A DNA stretch of 64,000 bases, from NCBI GenBank assembly GCA_025094145.1, contig JALLLS010000107.1, positions 39,632-103,631 of the forward strand. The letters are read 5' to 3'. Source of the stretch: Spinellus fusiger. Its lineage: Eukaryota; Mucoromycota; Mucoromycetes; Mucorales; Phycomycetaceae. Each line of letters opens with the position of its first letter. The first letter of the stretch is position 1. The notes beneath the pieces were generated by a model. That model did no database searches. It saw only the letters and a program-made list of their open reading frames with translations, and had not been told where the DNA came from. Positions 1 to 11,381 of this stretch are shown here, in pieces. A program made the position numbers and the translations under genes.

Positions 1-1759
1 TCTGGAGAAGTTGGAGAGGCAATGCAACATCATGTCACAGCGTCACCTTTCTGTTCAGGGTAAGAGCCTTGTGGCCAATTCCTTGCTCCTCATCACTCTC
101 TGGCATGTCCTATATGTGACCCCTGCTCCCATCTCTTTCTTTGCTGCTGTCCGTGGACTTGTTTGTGGATACCTTAACCTCAGTTTTGGTAGTCCTGGGT
201 GGGATCTGTTGTGCCAACCTCGTAGGCATGGTGGCATTGGTTTGTTAGACCCTGCCAGTCAGCAAAAGGCTCTCCAATTATGTTGGATCCTTCCTCTCTT
301 AACCAACTCTTCTTCTTTTTCTTCTTCGTCTACTACTACTACTTCTTTTGTACGTAGCTACTTAGATTTTCTTCTGCCTCTGTACTTCCAAGCACCTTCT
401 GCCTCTGTTGCTCTTCTGTTTCCTTGCCATCTGCGTAACTGTCCGTCTTCTCTGCGCCCAATTCATTGTGGTTGCTCTTCTTTGCCTGTGTCTTCTCTCC
501 CAATGCATGTTAGTATGGATGCTCTTACCCTGCTAACATTGCCTCTGTCCACTGTTTGGGGTTTCCTTCCACCTTTTATTGCACCCAAGCTCAACTTTGC
601 CAAGGTGTTTGTCTTCCACACTTTCGAACTGGATAGCTTTGGTTGTCTATGCCGGAAGCATATTGTGCAATTGGGTTTTGCAAAGTATTGCATCCTTTCT
701 TTCTTCCATGCTCTGGACTCTGGGCAAATTGTGCTCTGGCCATGGTTCTTGTCTGACTTTGTGCTGGCATCTTCCACCTCTCCACCATCCACTGGCTTTT
801 CTTCTCTTTTGGAGATTATACAAATTAACAAGCAAAGTCTGGTCAAGGCCCACACCTCTTCTCTTTGCCACCACTTGCTGCCTCCTTTGTCTTCTCATTC
901 TCCTTCTGCAGTTGTGTGGAAGCGTTTCTGGCATCTTTGGATCCCTCACAACACTTGCACTGTTTGGTGCAAAGCTCTTTGGGGTTGTTTGCCCACTTGC
1001 AGCAGAATGCACCATGTCTTGCCTGTCCAATTTCCTTCTCCCCTTTGCTTGTTCTGTTCTGCTTTGGTAGAAGACCAGGATCATTTTCTGTTTCTCTGTT
1101 CTGGGAAGAGGTGTGTGTGGAGTGTTGTTCTCTCTTGTTGGTGTTGTTACAAATAAGGAAAAATTCTGTCCCTAGAAGCTAGAGAAGGGAAGATTATTGT
1201 CTGTGCATTTTTTATAGAGAATGTTATTGAAAATTAGTCTTGTATCAGACATACCTTAGAAGAAGAAGTGTATAAGTAGTCTTTGGATTTTGAAGAATTA
1301 AGTCTTTGAGAAATATACTTTTACCTACTTAACACACCTCTTGTTTATTTGGGCTTTTGAACAGTGTCCTTCTTGGCATCTCAAGGATGTCTAATCTTTG
1401 CTGTCTTCTTGTTGTCCTCCTTCTCTGCCAGACGCTGACCTTGGTGTTCTGGTTGTGGCCGCTACAGTGCAGGCAATTTGGCGTGCCCACTGGGCTTTTA
1501 TTTTTGACTCTGCTCTTTTTCTCCCTGGTGTTGTGGCAAGTAAGGCTTCTTCTTTGGTGGTGGCTCTGCAGTCCATGGTGTCTTGAAGTGTGCTTTTTCT
1601 TCCTTCCTTCCTTTTTCTTTCTTTCTTCTATCATGTATTATCCATTTTAACTAGTTTCTTTCTTCCTTTCCTTTTGCTCGGTCCACGTGACCTTTATTAT
1701 TATTTAAGTGCCGCACGACATAACGTGTAGGCCTAGTCAATAAAGAATACAAAAAAAAA
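1..1759 (+). pseudogene. 3' part of a LINE (non-LTR retrotransposon): end of reverse transcriptase, zf-RVT region and 3' UTR
   Basis: The open frame from the window edge to 1156 reads like the end of a fungal L1/Tad-type ORF2. Early residues include LSVQGKSLVANSLLL and LWHVLYVTP, the stretch after the RT palm. A Trp/Cys-rich segment near its end (VWKRFWHLWIP, then CLFCSALVEDQDHFLFLC) resembles the zf-RVT zinc-binding region. The frame is cut at 1145 by a 219-bp LTR and resumes after it with QAIWRAHWAFIFD, stopping at 1586. A 3' UTR follows with AATAAAG near 1739 and a 9-A run at 1751-1759, taken as the element's 3' end. The 5' part lies outside the window. The family assignment comes from recognised motifs; the element cannot be active because of the insertion. 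Confidence 0.75.
1145..1363 (+). mobile_element. Solo LTR, 219 bp (family A), inserted in the LINE
   Basis: Starts TGTTACAAATAAGG and ends GCTTTTGAACA, the TG...CA termini of an LTR. It is flanked on both sides by GTGT (1141-1144 and 1364-1367), a 4-bp target duplication. A second copy of the same length lies at 4475-4693 in the other orientation, also with a 4-bp duplication. No internal retrotransposon region is linked to either copy, so both are solo LTRs or complete short elements. It interrupts the LINE coding frame and is therefore younger than the LINE. Confidence 0.8.
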
Positions 1760-2087
1760 CAATCTCCAACTCTCTTTTACTTTAGCTTTCTTTTTTTTTG
1801 GATTGATTTTATGCAAGCTTATTTGTGACTAACCTCCATCAACCACTTCTTTGGCTTCTCCATAAACTCTTCAAGTTTAAATAATTCTCATGGGTCATCA
1901 ACTATGACTGTAATAAGGAAGACTTGGAGTGTTAACAAGTATTATTAGTATCTTCTTGTTACTGCTTGGCAGGAGCATGATGAGTGCATCATTAGCAAAT
2001 TGCTATCTGTCTGTTTCTTTTATATATATATATATAAACATATCCATAAAACAATATCAACAATTGACAATGCTATGATTTTTTTAT
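1760..2087. other. Intergenic, no gene seen
   Basis: Follows the LINE tail. T-rich with a short TA run near 2024-2035. I see no coding frame or structural RNA. Confidence 0.5.
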
Positions 2088-3240
2088 TTACTTTGATCGT
2101 TGTACTGGTGCGTTATGACAATAAAACTTCTCAACTTCATTCTTTTCCAAGAGCTGATATTGAGAAAGAAGCTCCACACTACCACCATGGTCAATTACAA
2201 TTTTACAAATTCTGGTGTATGCTATCAAGTAATTGCTGATATCTTCAGAGGACGTTGATAGACCAGCATAGTCAATTATTACAAGTTGTACTGGTTGTTG
2301 TAAGTAATGCAGTTGACTTGTTAGACCAGTGATGTCTCCATGACATCCTTTTAATGGAGAGAGGATGGTTTGAAATGGTGATGAATCTCGGTCCAAGATT
2401 GCATCATTTGCCATGCAGTATGGGCTTACATACACCTCTTGACATTTCATCCAATAATTCAATTTATCAACCATTAGTTGAAGTAGGCAAGTGTGGGAAA
2501 TATCAGTTATGTTGGATATTGATTTCTGTGCATAACCAATACTGATAATCTCAGAACTTGCTTGTATGTGTTACCAGTAAGAAGATAGAGAGTCACTTGT
2601 CTCAACCAAAAAATCCCGTATCTCTTTGTAGATAATCCAGAGATGTCTTCCATATGTTGTTTTTCCATTTACTTTCATCTTATCAAGAGGTCCCCATATT
2701 CTTGATTGCCCAACCCAGTATTGAAGCTGGGTTTTGTTACAATGCTGATCAATATTTGGGAACACTTCTGCCATCATTTCATACTGCAGCTTTGATATAA
2801 CAAATTCTTTTATAAAGCAGGTTGTATTGGCTGGATCAACACTGCTGGCAATGGTTTTTATTATATGCAACAGCCAATTTTTGCAGTATGGAACAACATG
2901 GCCCTCAGATTTGCACTTTTGCCCATAAGAAGTTTTGTTGCTGTCATCTTGTTGTTGATTGTCATCATCATTGTTATTGATATTGTTCAATAATTTATCC
3001 ATTGGTGAAAGAATAGGCGTTGGCAGATAACTTATATAGATAAATGGATCACGTTCATGGACATCCAAGCCAATTGCTGTTGGTCAAAAAGAGTCTTGAT
3101 CACGAATATAAATAGCAATAAATCCCGAGTCTTGAAGTTTTTGTTTTGCTATTTTTCTATTTTCTTCAGTAGGCTTGTAACCTAGCACCAGACATGAAGC
3201 TTGTCCTAATGTCAACATAGTGAGAATGAGTGAAACAAAA
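2088..3240 (-). pseudogene. Broken ORF of unknown family, probably element-borne
   Basis: Read on the minus strand, two open segments (3068-2571 and 2474-2088) and an upstream stretch (about 3215-3075) form one longer protein-like frame broken by a few stops. Visible pieces are an upstream segment with YKPTEENRKIAKQKL, a segment beginning MDVHERDPFIYISYLPTPI with a low-complexity Asn/Asp/Gln patch, a middle KTTYGRHLWIIYKEIRDF, and a last part LVIIDYAGLSTSSEDISN. I do not recognise the family. It lies between a LINE and LTR-bearing AT-rich DNA, which suggests a transposon passenger or domesticated gene in decay. Codon use is less AT-biased than the neighbouring relic at 3.4-5.4 kb. Function unknown. 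Confidence 0.4.
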
Positions 3241-3350
3241 AAAAATGTTGGCACTTGTCCCCTTTAAATAAAGATATGTCCTGGTGTAACAGGTATGTGT
3301 TTCAGTTTAATAAAAATATGTATGGTTGGGTAAAGAGATAACTCTGGAGA

Positions 3351-3390
3351 CACACAGGACCTTGGGGAAAGGCTGGGTGCTCTTGTACAT
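3351..3390 (+). repeat. Short dispersed repeat, matches 19711-19750
   Basis: A 40-bp segment containing GGGGAAAGGCT and GCTCTTGTA occurs here and, with a few differences, at 19711-19750. The second copy lies just downstream of another dispersed segment that matches 63881-63972, so the pieces may belong to one degenerate LTR-like family. Confidence 0.45.
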
Positions 3391-3419
3391 TAAGTGGGGA
3401 ACTTTACTCTCTACTACTG

Positions 3420-5420
3420 CAAGAAAGTATGAGGGATATCTAAAATTGGTTAATACAATAAAAAGATTCTGGATATAAATATATGTTTTGGATATCTAAA
3501 TTTAAATTGTATTGAATACTAATTATTTAGATAAAAAATATCTATTTAAATCTTCTACACATAATTTGTTTTTATATTATTAAATTATAAACCATATCTT
3601 TTTTCAGGATAATATAGTATTTTTTATATTTTTCTATATAATAGGATATTTATTATTAATATAAATTAAGATATATATATATTATTTGGAATACCAGACC
3701 ATAAAAAGATGGTGCTTATTTAAAAGATGTTATACAAAATTCTAATGATAATAATCCTTTAAAGTTTTTCTGTATAAAATGACTTAAATATACTTAGGTT
3801 TCTACCAAATAATAGACCAAGTAAAAGTATAAAGATTTGAAGAAATATTTTATCTGATAATTTAAGTTAAATTGAATATAAGAATATTATTGATACTATA
3901 AAAAATGTTGAAGTTTCTTCTGTTAATAGATGTACCTATAATATTCCAAATTTTGAATACTTACTTTAGGTAAAAGTTAAAGATAATATCTAAAAGTTGT
4001 TTTATAATCTTTGTATAGGTATTGAATATTATTATCTAATTCTTAAAATGGAAAAATTGAATTTAATATATTAAATAAAATACCTTTCTAATAATATTAT
4101 TGATGGAAGATAATTATAAAAAAGTATATCAAAAACTTTATACTATATTTATTAAATATATCTTTAATAGTGATAATAAAAATAATTATTTAAATGTTGA
4201 ATATATATAAAAAAAAAGAATAATCATTACATTGATCTAAATGTAGTAGTAGAATTGAAGAAAGATATAGCTAAAAAATTGGGTTATATAATACCTCATA
4301 TTATTGTCTAGCTTACTAAAAAAATGAAGAGTTCTATGGTGTTATTGTTATTGATAATAAAATATTAAAGATTATATGGATTTATAATTTAATTAATAGA
4401 ACATCTTGGATAGATTTGAATTTAAATAAAAAAGATACATATAATATCTTTAAAAATAATATAATGTTTCATATTGTTCAAAAGCCCAAAAAACAAGAGG
4501 TGTGTTAAGTTGGCAAAAGGTATATTTCTCAAAGACTTAATTCTTCAAAATCCAAAGACTACTTATACACTTCTTCTTCTAAGGTATGTCTGATACAAGA
4601 CTAATTTTCAATAGCATTCTCTATAAAAAATGCATGGACAATAATCTTCCCTTCTCTAGCTTCTAGGGACAGAATCTTTCCTTATTTGTAACAATATTAA
4701 TGAATAATATAATGATAATAAAACACATTTTAAAAAAAATAATTATTATAAATGATGTAAAAATATAATAAGAAAATCCTACTTTACCCCAGAATTAAGG
4801 ATATTATTAAATACATAAAAAAAGATGATATAAAAATTTTTAAGGTAACTGTTGTAAGACTACTTCCAAAAATGGATGTTTGCCATTTGTGTCCCTGAAC
4901 AACCAAAAAAGGAAGATGACAAAAGGCATTAGTGATGCACAAGCAGCACAAAATACTCTTGCATTACATCATTGACACTCTTGCATCATATCATCAGAAC
5001 GTACATATTATATTATAGCTTATAGCAGTAGAATAGTAATAGAAAATAAGTATAAAAGAAGTGTATATTTAAATGAATAAATAGCAGAGTTTAACCACAC
5101 ATTAACTGGCCAGATTCCTTTGATACTCAAGATCAAAGATGACATAACATTGATTTGTAACCTATATTTGCCAAATGTGGATTATATAGAAAAAATAATT
5201 GACTTTGAAAGTAATAGGCTATTTTATTATTTTATACTATATAATGTTAATGGGTCTATAATCTACAAAGGAAAAAATATGAATTTTATAAGCATTCAAA
5301 AAAAATCATTACTAATAGTAAGATTTTGATTAGTTTAATTAAAAACAATATGAAATATATATATTAGTAGAATTATCATCAGTAATATATAATACAGATA
5401 TTCTGTTAATGAATTTGAAT
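3420..5420. other. Extremely AT-rich region with decayed coding frames
   Basis: About 2 kb of very AT-rich DNA, clearly lower in GC than its neighbours. Plus-strand fragments read as protein-like but are broken by many stops: near 3790-3980 a segment with RFLPNNRPSKSIKI, near 4330-4470 one with EEFYGVIVIDNKILKIIWIY, and a 69-residue open segment at 5120-5329 (LICNLYLPNVDYIEKIIDF). A solo LTR of family A sits in it at 4475-4693. I do not recognise the source. A decayed element or foreign insertion that has lost GC fits; a RIP-like C-to-T process is possible but unproven. Confidence 0.4.
4475..4693 (-). mobile_element. Solo LTR, 219 bp (family A), second copy
   Basis: Reverse-complement copy of the element at 1145-1363, same 219-bp length, reading TGTTCAAAAGCCC to CTTATTTGTAACA on the plus strand. 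ATAT lies on both sides (4471-4474 and 4694-4697), a 4-bp target duplication. Inserted into the AT-rich relic. Confidence 0.8.
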
Positions 5421-5425
5421 ATAAG

Positions 5426-6002
5426 TGTTGTGTTCCGACTTCAATCCAAAGATTCTTCATGAATTGGTCAACATGAGTAGTATGCTGTGACATTCAGAAT
5501 ACTCTATGAAAGCTTGAGTGCACACAAGTACCATAGTACATCTCTGTATCATCTCACTGATTGGTCGTAGCTACAAATCAACCTTCTAAGCTCAATTTAC
5601 TATTGGACACTTAATGAGCTACCTTCATCTATAAATCCTTAGTGGATTAAATAAGACCTATCAAAGGCAATTAAAGTGAATACATAATAGATGACTCTAT
5701 AATGGTGTGCTTATTCAATGAACCAACCATAAGGCTCCAACATGTAGTATACCATTAGGTAGAACAGCTACACCAACCATAAAGCTACACCTATGTAAAC
5801 TACCATAGGATAGATCATCTACACCAACCATACGGTTGCATCTATCAATAAGCTATGCCATGGACTAATCATTAACTACCAAAAGGTAGAATGCCACTGA
5901 AGGATAAGCACCCACAAAAAGTATAAATAATGAACCACTCTTCACTTAATAAAAATTATCTTTGTTCAGTCTTGTTATTTTCTACTTGTCTGAATAATCA
6001 CA
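5426..6002 (+). mobile_element. Solo LTR, 577 bp (family B), joined to a Helitron fragment
   Basis: Begins TGTTGTGTTCCGACTTC and ends CTGAATAATCACA. It matches the two LTRs at the centre of the palindrome (44516-45093 and 45269-45846) along its whole length with scattered substitutions. The motif ACCAACCATA recurs several times inside, and a TATA-like AAGTATAAATAATG lies near the 3' end. The flanks (ATAAG left, GCTGG right) do not match, so there is no target duplication. The right flank is the broken end of a Helitron gene, so this junction comes from recombination or deletion rather than simple insertion. Confidence 0.75.
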
Positions 6003-6748
6003 GCTGGGTAGACTCTGCATATGGTTTTGGAAAGCTTTTTAAGCATTTCATTCTTCTATGTTCATCTTTGACCCTACATGGGGACTTTGGATTAATATAC
6101 TCACCACATGGACCATGGATCATGTTTCTTGTTACCAGATTGTACAATTCTGGATCTATATCTTTTGAGGGTATCTCAGCAGATATAACTTGATCAATTT
6201 TTTCACAATTATTAATGTTTTGGAACCAATCAAGAAAGAGATGAACATGTAGCAAACCTTGCTTTTGGTACTCAATGGCTCTTACTAAACCTTTATAATT
6301 GCCAAAGATATGCTTGTAATTGAGCTCTTTTATAAAAGCTTTTACCTTTAAATTGAAAATCTGTGCAACTAAATCCGGTCTATTAGCAGCTGTTTGACCT
6401 GGAAACAGCTCCCTAGTGATTTCTTCCCACCTTTGATTCACCGTGAAGGTGATGAGTAATGAAGGTTTTTCAAACTGTCAAACTATTGCCATGGCATCTT
6501 GATATTGCTTAGCCATAAATCTGGGTCTTCCCAAAAAAAACTGCTTGGTAATACAATTTGACAACCAATAGATGATGCAACAATGTCTTGATTGATAAGT
6601 GTATTGTGCAATCCTTGATACAAATCAGCTCTAATTGAGGCTTGATGGTAACGAACCCATGATAATTTGTTTTGGTCACATAATGCCCAGATATCCAACA
6701 AGTATTGTTGAAAGAGATGCTTGGTCTTGAAAATAATGGGGTACTATA
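6003..6748 (-). pseudogene. Helitron Rep/helicase fragment, C-terminal side of the Rep region
   Basis: Minus-strand frames, shifted twice, read in order HLFQQYLLDIWALCDQNKLSW, then RADLYQGLHNTL, GCQIVLPSSFF, NQRWEEITRELFPGQTAANRP, and YQKQGLLHVHLFLDW. This is the conserved Helitron_like_N/Rep order; the last block holds the HVH-type two-histidine motif of HUH nucleases. It ends at 6003 against an LTR, so the Rep tyrosines further on and the helicase are missing. Its natural N-terminal continuation is on the plus strand at 8140-9418, separated by an inversion. Known role of the family: rolling-circle transposition; this copy is dead. Confidence 0.8.
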
Positions 6749-6750
6749 TA

Positions 6751-7983
6751 CAGTCACGCACCATTGAATTTAATACTTTTGAAAATAAATTTCAGGACGA
6801 AATATTTAGGATATGTTCAACATTAGATAAAACACTTTACACTTGATATAGAAGCTTCAAACTTTCACACACCAAAGCTTAATATCTTTAATTATAGAAA
6901 ATAAAATAACAATAATATAATTAATATTTCGTATGGCCTCCTTTGGCATCAATTACAGCCTGGCATCTATCTGTCATACTCAGAACTAATCGTTGTGCAA
7001 GTTCAACACCAACCCTCTCCCACTCCTCTGCAAGTAGAGCCTTCAAACTTTCAATATTGGTAATAGATACCCTTCTTTCCTCAATTCGTCTTTCCAAGGC
7101 CCACCAGATATGTTTAATTGGGCTCAAGTCAGGACTTTGTGCGGGCCAGTACTCAAAGCCCCTAATTTGATGCGTCTCTTTCCACCATCTGGCATAGGCC
7201 CCAGTATGACAACTAGCACTCTTTTATTGTAACAGAGCCTCATTGTCCTTTTTCTAATGTAATTCCATGAACCAAAGATCAAACTCACCAGCCATAATTT
7301 TGATATATTCGTCTTGGTTTACAGTGCCATCAACAAAGACTAATGGGCCAAGTCCACCCACCCAAAAACAGCTCCAAAGCATCACCCCACCGCTACTAGA
7401 CTTCGTTGTTGGAACAATATGATTAGAATCATACCTTTCTCCAACTTTTCTGATTAGACGGGCACCTCCATCGTTCCCTTTCACGGTGTACCTGGACTCA
7501 TCAGACCAGATGACACCTTTCCACTGGTCGTTTGTCCAATTGACATGTTCTTTAGCTCAACAAAGCCGTTTCTCTTTGTGTTTTACAGTTAAGGCTGGCT
7601 TGTGAGCTGGAGAAAAAGATCCAAACCCTAACTGCTTACAGTAACGGATAATGGTGTTTCTACATACATCAATCTAAATCTTCAACATTCCCAATTTCAA
7701 CTGATTATATGAGGCAAGTGGGTCCTCTCTAATGACCTTTTCCAGGTATCTGAGGTCCCTCTCACTGGCTTTCTTAGGTTTTCCATGACTCTTTAAACGC
7801 AATGGTGACCCACATTTTTTGATGTTTCCGATACTATTTTGAACTGTGGGCTTTTTCATCTCAAACGTAGTTGAGATGATAGTCAATTCTAATCCGGCCT
7901 TCAACAGGTAATAGATATCTCACAGCTTTTTATTTTTTGCTTTATCATCTCCACAAGTGTGAGTTTCTGAAAATATATCAGAT
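6751..7983 (-). mobile_element. Tc1/mariner element, 5'-truncated copy
   Basis: Mirror image of the complete element at 9419-10758: paired positions add to 17509 throughout. The outer terminus CAGTCACGCACCATTG at 6751 is preceded by TA (6749-6750). The other end is lost near 7983, about 118 bp short of the missing terminal repeat. Reading frames are the same as in the complete copy, including the same stops, so both descend from one inactive element. Its transposase 3' side abuts the C-terminal Helitron fragment. Confidence 0.85.
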
Positions 7984-8139
7984 AGATGCCCAATCACCTC
8001 TTGAGTGAACCATCTTCAAAATAGATATACATATAAACATGTGTGCGGGAGATTAAAAAAGAAAAAGAATAAATAAAAAAAAGAAAAATTATGAAAAATG
8101 AAAGTTTTACTTCTTTCTTTTCTTATTAATAATTGCTAT

Positions 8140-9418
8140 AATGAATCCTATTCCTGCTACTATTACTGTTCTTGAGTCTTCTTTAGACACTCCCCGTCAA
8201 AATTTAACTCCTTCTTTCTATTTAACATTTTAAACTAATGAATATATTATATATATATATTATATTAGCTTATTCGTTCTTTTGTCGCAATTGCACCCTT
8301 TGAAACACCCAAGAAGAATAACAATGCTAATGAAGGAAGAAGAAAACGCCAAATAGCTCGAGCCGTAAGACTTCCTGCTGATTTTATTCCTGAATTAAGC
8401 AGAATGAGACAACTTGAGCTTGGTCAAATGAACCATATGTGTTCAAACTGTGGTGCCAAGCACTGGAAGGATGAAATAAGTCCAAGTAAACTTTGGATGT
8501 CATGTTGTAGAAATGGAAACGTTGAGTTGAGATCTTTAGCTGACCCACCAGCTTATTTGAGAGATTTATATGATGACATGTCAGTTAGAGGTAGACGTTT
8601 TCGTGAGCAACTGAGAAGATATAATGCCACCTTTGCTTTTACTTTGATTGGTTTCAATGCTGTTGAGCAAATTGAAGAAATGATGCCATTCCAAGTTCAT
8701 GGTGAGCTTTACCATACTCAGGGTCTTTTAGTTGTTGGAAGTTCACAACAACCAAAGTATGCTCAGCTGGATATTTATGATCCTTAATATGCTGCAAGTT
8801 TGAGAGCAACCAGCTCACCAGATATTGACTATGAGATTCTCTTAAGCATCACCTCCTTGTTGGATGATTGTAGTCCGTATATCATAATGTACAAAACTGC
8901 CCATGAACTTCTTTCTACTGTTTGTACTAATGATGATAATAATAATACTAGTAGAATTGAAAATCTTATTCCTTTTGTTAGAATAAGTCCTTTTTTGAAC
9001 ATTAATTTAGTTGCTGGCAATGATAGAAGAACTTAAAACATTACTACTGCAAATGAAATCGCTGCAATTGCTCCTAATGATGATAGCCAAACAGAGACTT
9101 TCAAAGACATCAGGGTCTACCATCGTCGTACCACTAATGAAGCAAAATATTCTTTTACTTGAGTAAACAAAAACAGCGGGTTGTATATTCCCTTGCACTA
9201 TGTTTTGATGTTTCCCAATGGAGAATCAGGTTGGGATTGTAGTATGACTTTGAAGGGTTCTGTTACGGGTGAGAATAGAAACCAAAATGAGCTAATAGAA
9301 GAGGGGGATCAGGACACTATGATCAATACTACAGTTGAGAATAACAACAACAACAACAACAGTGGTGGAAGACTGCCTCGACGTGTCTACTACAGATTCC
9401 GTTTGCATCTTAGAGATA
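8140..9418 (+). pseudogene. Helitron gene, N-terminal part
   Basis: An ATG at 8140 and a frame from about 8285 lead into the Helitron N-terminal signature CSNCGAKHW at about 8438, followed by LRDLYDDMSVRGRRFRE. Later blocks are YTQGLLV-type sequence, NKNSGLYIPLHYVLMFPNGE (Y-x-LMFP-GE) and RVYYRFRLHLRD at the 3' end. In-frame stops lie near 8786, 9034 and 9160, so it is dead. The frame runs into a Tc1 element at a TA site (9417-9418). The next expected block (LFQQYLLDIWAL) is on the opposite strand at about 6690, showing that the host Helitron was split by Tc1 and then rearranged. Confidence 0.8.
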
Positions 9419-10758
9419 CAGTCACGCACCATTGAATTTAATACTTGCCTAAATTTTAATAAAAAAAACTTTTTTTTTGCATAAGACTCTTCTTCTTTCC
9501 AAATATTATTAAACCAACACAACATGTCAGATACATTTTCAGAAACTCACACTTGTGGAGATGATAAAGCAAAAAATAAAAAGCTGTGAGATATCTATTA
9601 CCTGTTGAAGGCCGGATTAGAATTGACTATCATCTCAACTACGTTTGAGATGAAAAAGCCCACAGTTCAAAATAGTATCGGAAACATCAAAAAATGTGGG
9701 TCACCATTGCGTTTAAAGAGTCATGGAAAACCTAAGAAAGCCAGTGAGAGGGACCTCAGATACCTGGAAAAGGTCATTAGAGAGGACCCACTTGCCTCAT
9801 ATAATCAGTTGAAATTGGGAATGTTGAAGATTTAGATTGATGTATGTAGAAACACCATTATCCGTTACTGTAAGCAGTTAGGGTTTGGATCTTTTTCTCC
9901 AGCTCACAAGCCAGCCTTAACTGTAAAACACAAAGAGAAACGGCTTTGTTGAGCTAAAGAACATGTCAATTGGACAAACGACCAGTGGAAAGGTGTCATC
10001 TGGTCTGATGAGTCCAGGTACACCGTGAAAGGGAACGATGGAGGTGCCCGTCTAATCAGAAAAGTTGGAGAAAGGTATGATTCTAATCATATTGTTCCAA
10101 CAACGAAGTCTAGTAGCGGTGGGGTGATGCTTTGGAGCTGTTTTTGGGTGGGTGGACTTGGCCCATTAGTCTTTGTTGATGGCACTGTAAACCAAGACGA
10201 ATATATCAAAATTATGGCTGGTGAGTTTGATCTTTGGTTCATGGAATTACATTAGAAAAAGGACAATGAGGCTCTGTTACAATAAAAGAGTGCTAGTTGT
10301 CATACTGGGGCCTATGCCAGATGGTGGAAAGAGACGCATCAAATTAGGGGCTTTGAGTACTGGCCCGCACAAAGTCCTGACTTGAGCCCAATTAAACATA
10401 TCTGGTGGGCCTTGGAAAGACGAATTGAGGAAAGAAGGGTATCTATTACCAATATTGAAAGTTTGAAGGCTCTACTTGCAGAGGAGTGGGAGAGGGTTGG
10501 TGTTGAACTTGCACAACGATTAGTTCTGAGTATGACAGATAGATGCCAGGCTGTAATTGATGCCAAAGGAGGCCATACGAAATATTAATTATATTATTGT
10601 TATTTTATTTTCTATAATTAAAGATATTAAGCTTTGGTGTGTGAAAGTTTGAAGCTTCTATATCAAGTGTAAAGTGTTTTATCTAATGTTGAACATATCC
10701 TAAATATTTCGTCCTGAAATTTATTTTCAAAAGTATTAAATTCAATGGTGCGTGACTG
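9419..10758 (+). mobile_element. Tc1/mariner element, full length, 1340 bp, inactive
   Basis: Both ends carry the inverted terminal sequence CAGTCACGCACCATTG, flanked by TA target duplications (9417-9418 and 10759-10760). Transposase frames read KAGLELTIISTTFEMKK, later GNDGGARLIRKVGERY, GGVMLWSCFWVGGLGPLV, YWPAQSPDLSPIKHIWW and RCQAVIDAKGGHTKY. The first catalytic Asp (WSDES) is present. The second is lost at LQ-stop-KSASCHT, and the third is Lys instead of Glu (SPIKHIW). Further stops follow LKLGMLKI and MELH. The element cannot encode an active enzyme but its ends look intact, so it could be moved by a related transposase. Confidence 0.88.
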
Positions 10759-10871
10759 TATATCAATCGTATGCAGTACATCTTTTGATATTTAACTCTT
10801 TTATTGCATGAGAAACTTTATAATCCTTCTCATAGATTAGGCAAAAAAAAGTTAATTTTATTCTCACTGCT

Positions 10872-11075
10872 ATGGCTTGTTTATTTCTTCTTGAGTTCAC
10901 TTCTTTACTTTTCTGTTCTTTTTTCGGGAGGTTTCAGATCCACATAAGAATCGTAGTCGGTAATGTCTCCAAGAAGAGATTACACATTATTGACATCCAT
11001 CTTAACTGGTTCAAACCCCTCTTCTTCATAAGCTTTGCCTGGTCCATCTTCTCTAATGAATGAAAGACTCGTTTC
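10872..11075 (-). pseudogene. Remnant of the transposase family found at 25-26.5 kb (N-terminal part)
   Basis: On the minus strand EDGPGKAYEEEGFEPVKM ... YDSYVDLKPPEKRTEK lines up with the N-terminus of the transposase at 26509-25574 (EDGQRNLYNDEGIAVTVVKI ... EMYLDLKPPEKPERK). At least one stop interrupts it. It lies beside the Tc1 copy and upstream of the polyQ gene. Confidence 0.6.
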
Positions 11076-11381
11076 TATTTCTGTAAAAGCTAAGAGAAAG
11101 GTGTGCGATTTAGATCTGAATATGAGCAATCTATTTATGGAAATACTGTATGTAGGTTAGAAAGGTAATACTTCATCTGTTTCAAAGAGAGCTATATGAA
11201 TGGTCGTCCCCTTGTAGGTGCTCGTGGGCATGTCTTCTCAGTAGAAATAAGCATAAGGAAAACATTACCAAGTAGTATTGCTTATTTATTCCACTCTTGA
11301 TATACTATCGTCAAAGGTAATTCTATAACAGTATTGTATATCTCTTTTATTGAATTGGCTCTGGATAAAGGCCTTTCCCTA

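Noticed and set aside
463..1084. Several minus-strand open frames over the LINE
   Set aside because: Antisense shadows of the RT/zf-RVT frame, which has the recognisable motifs.
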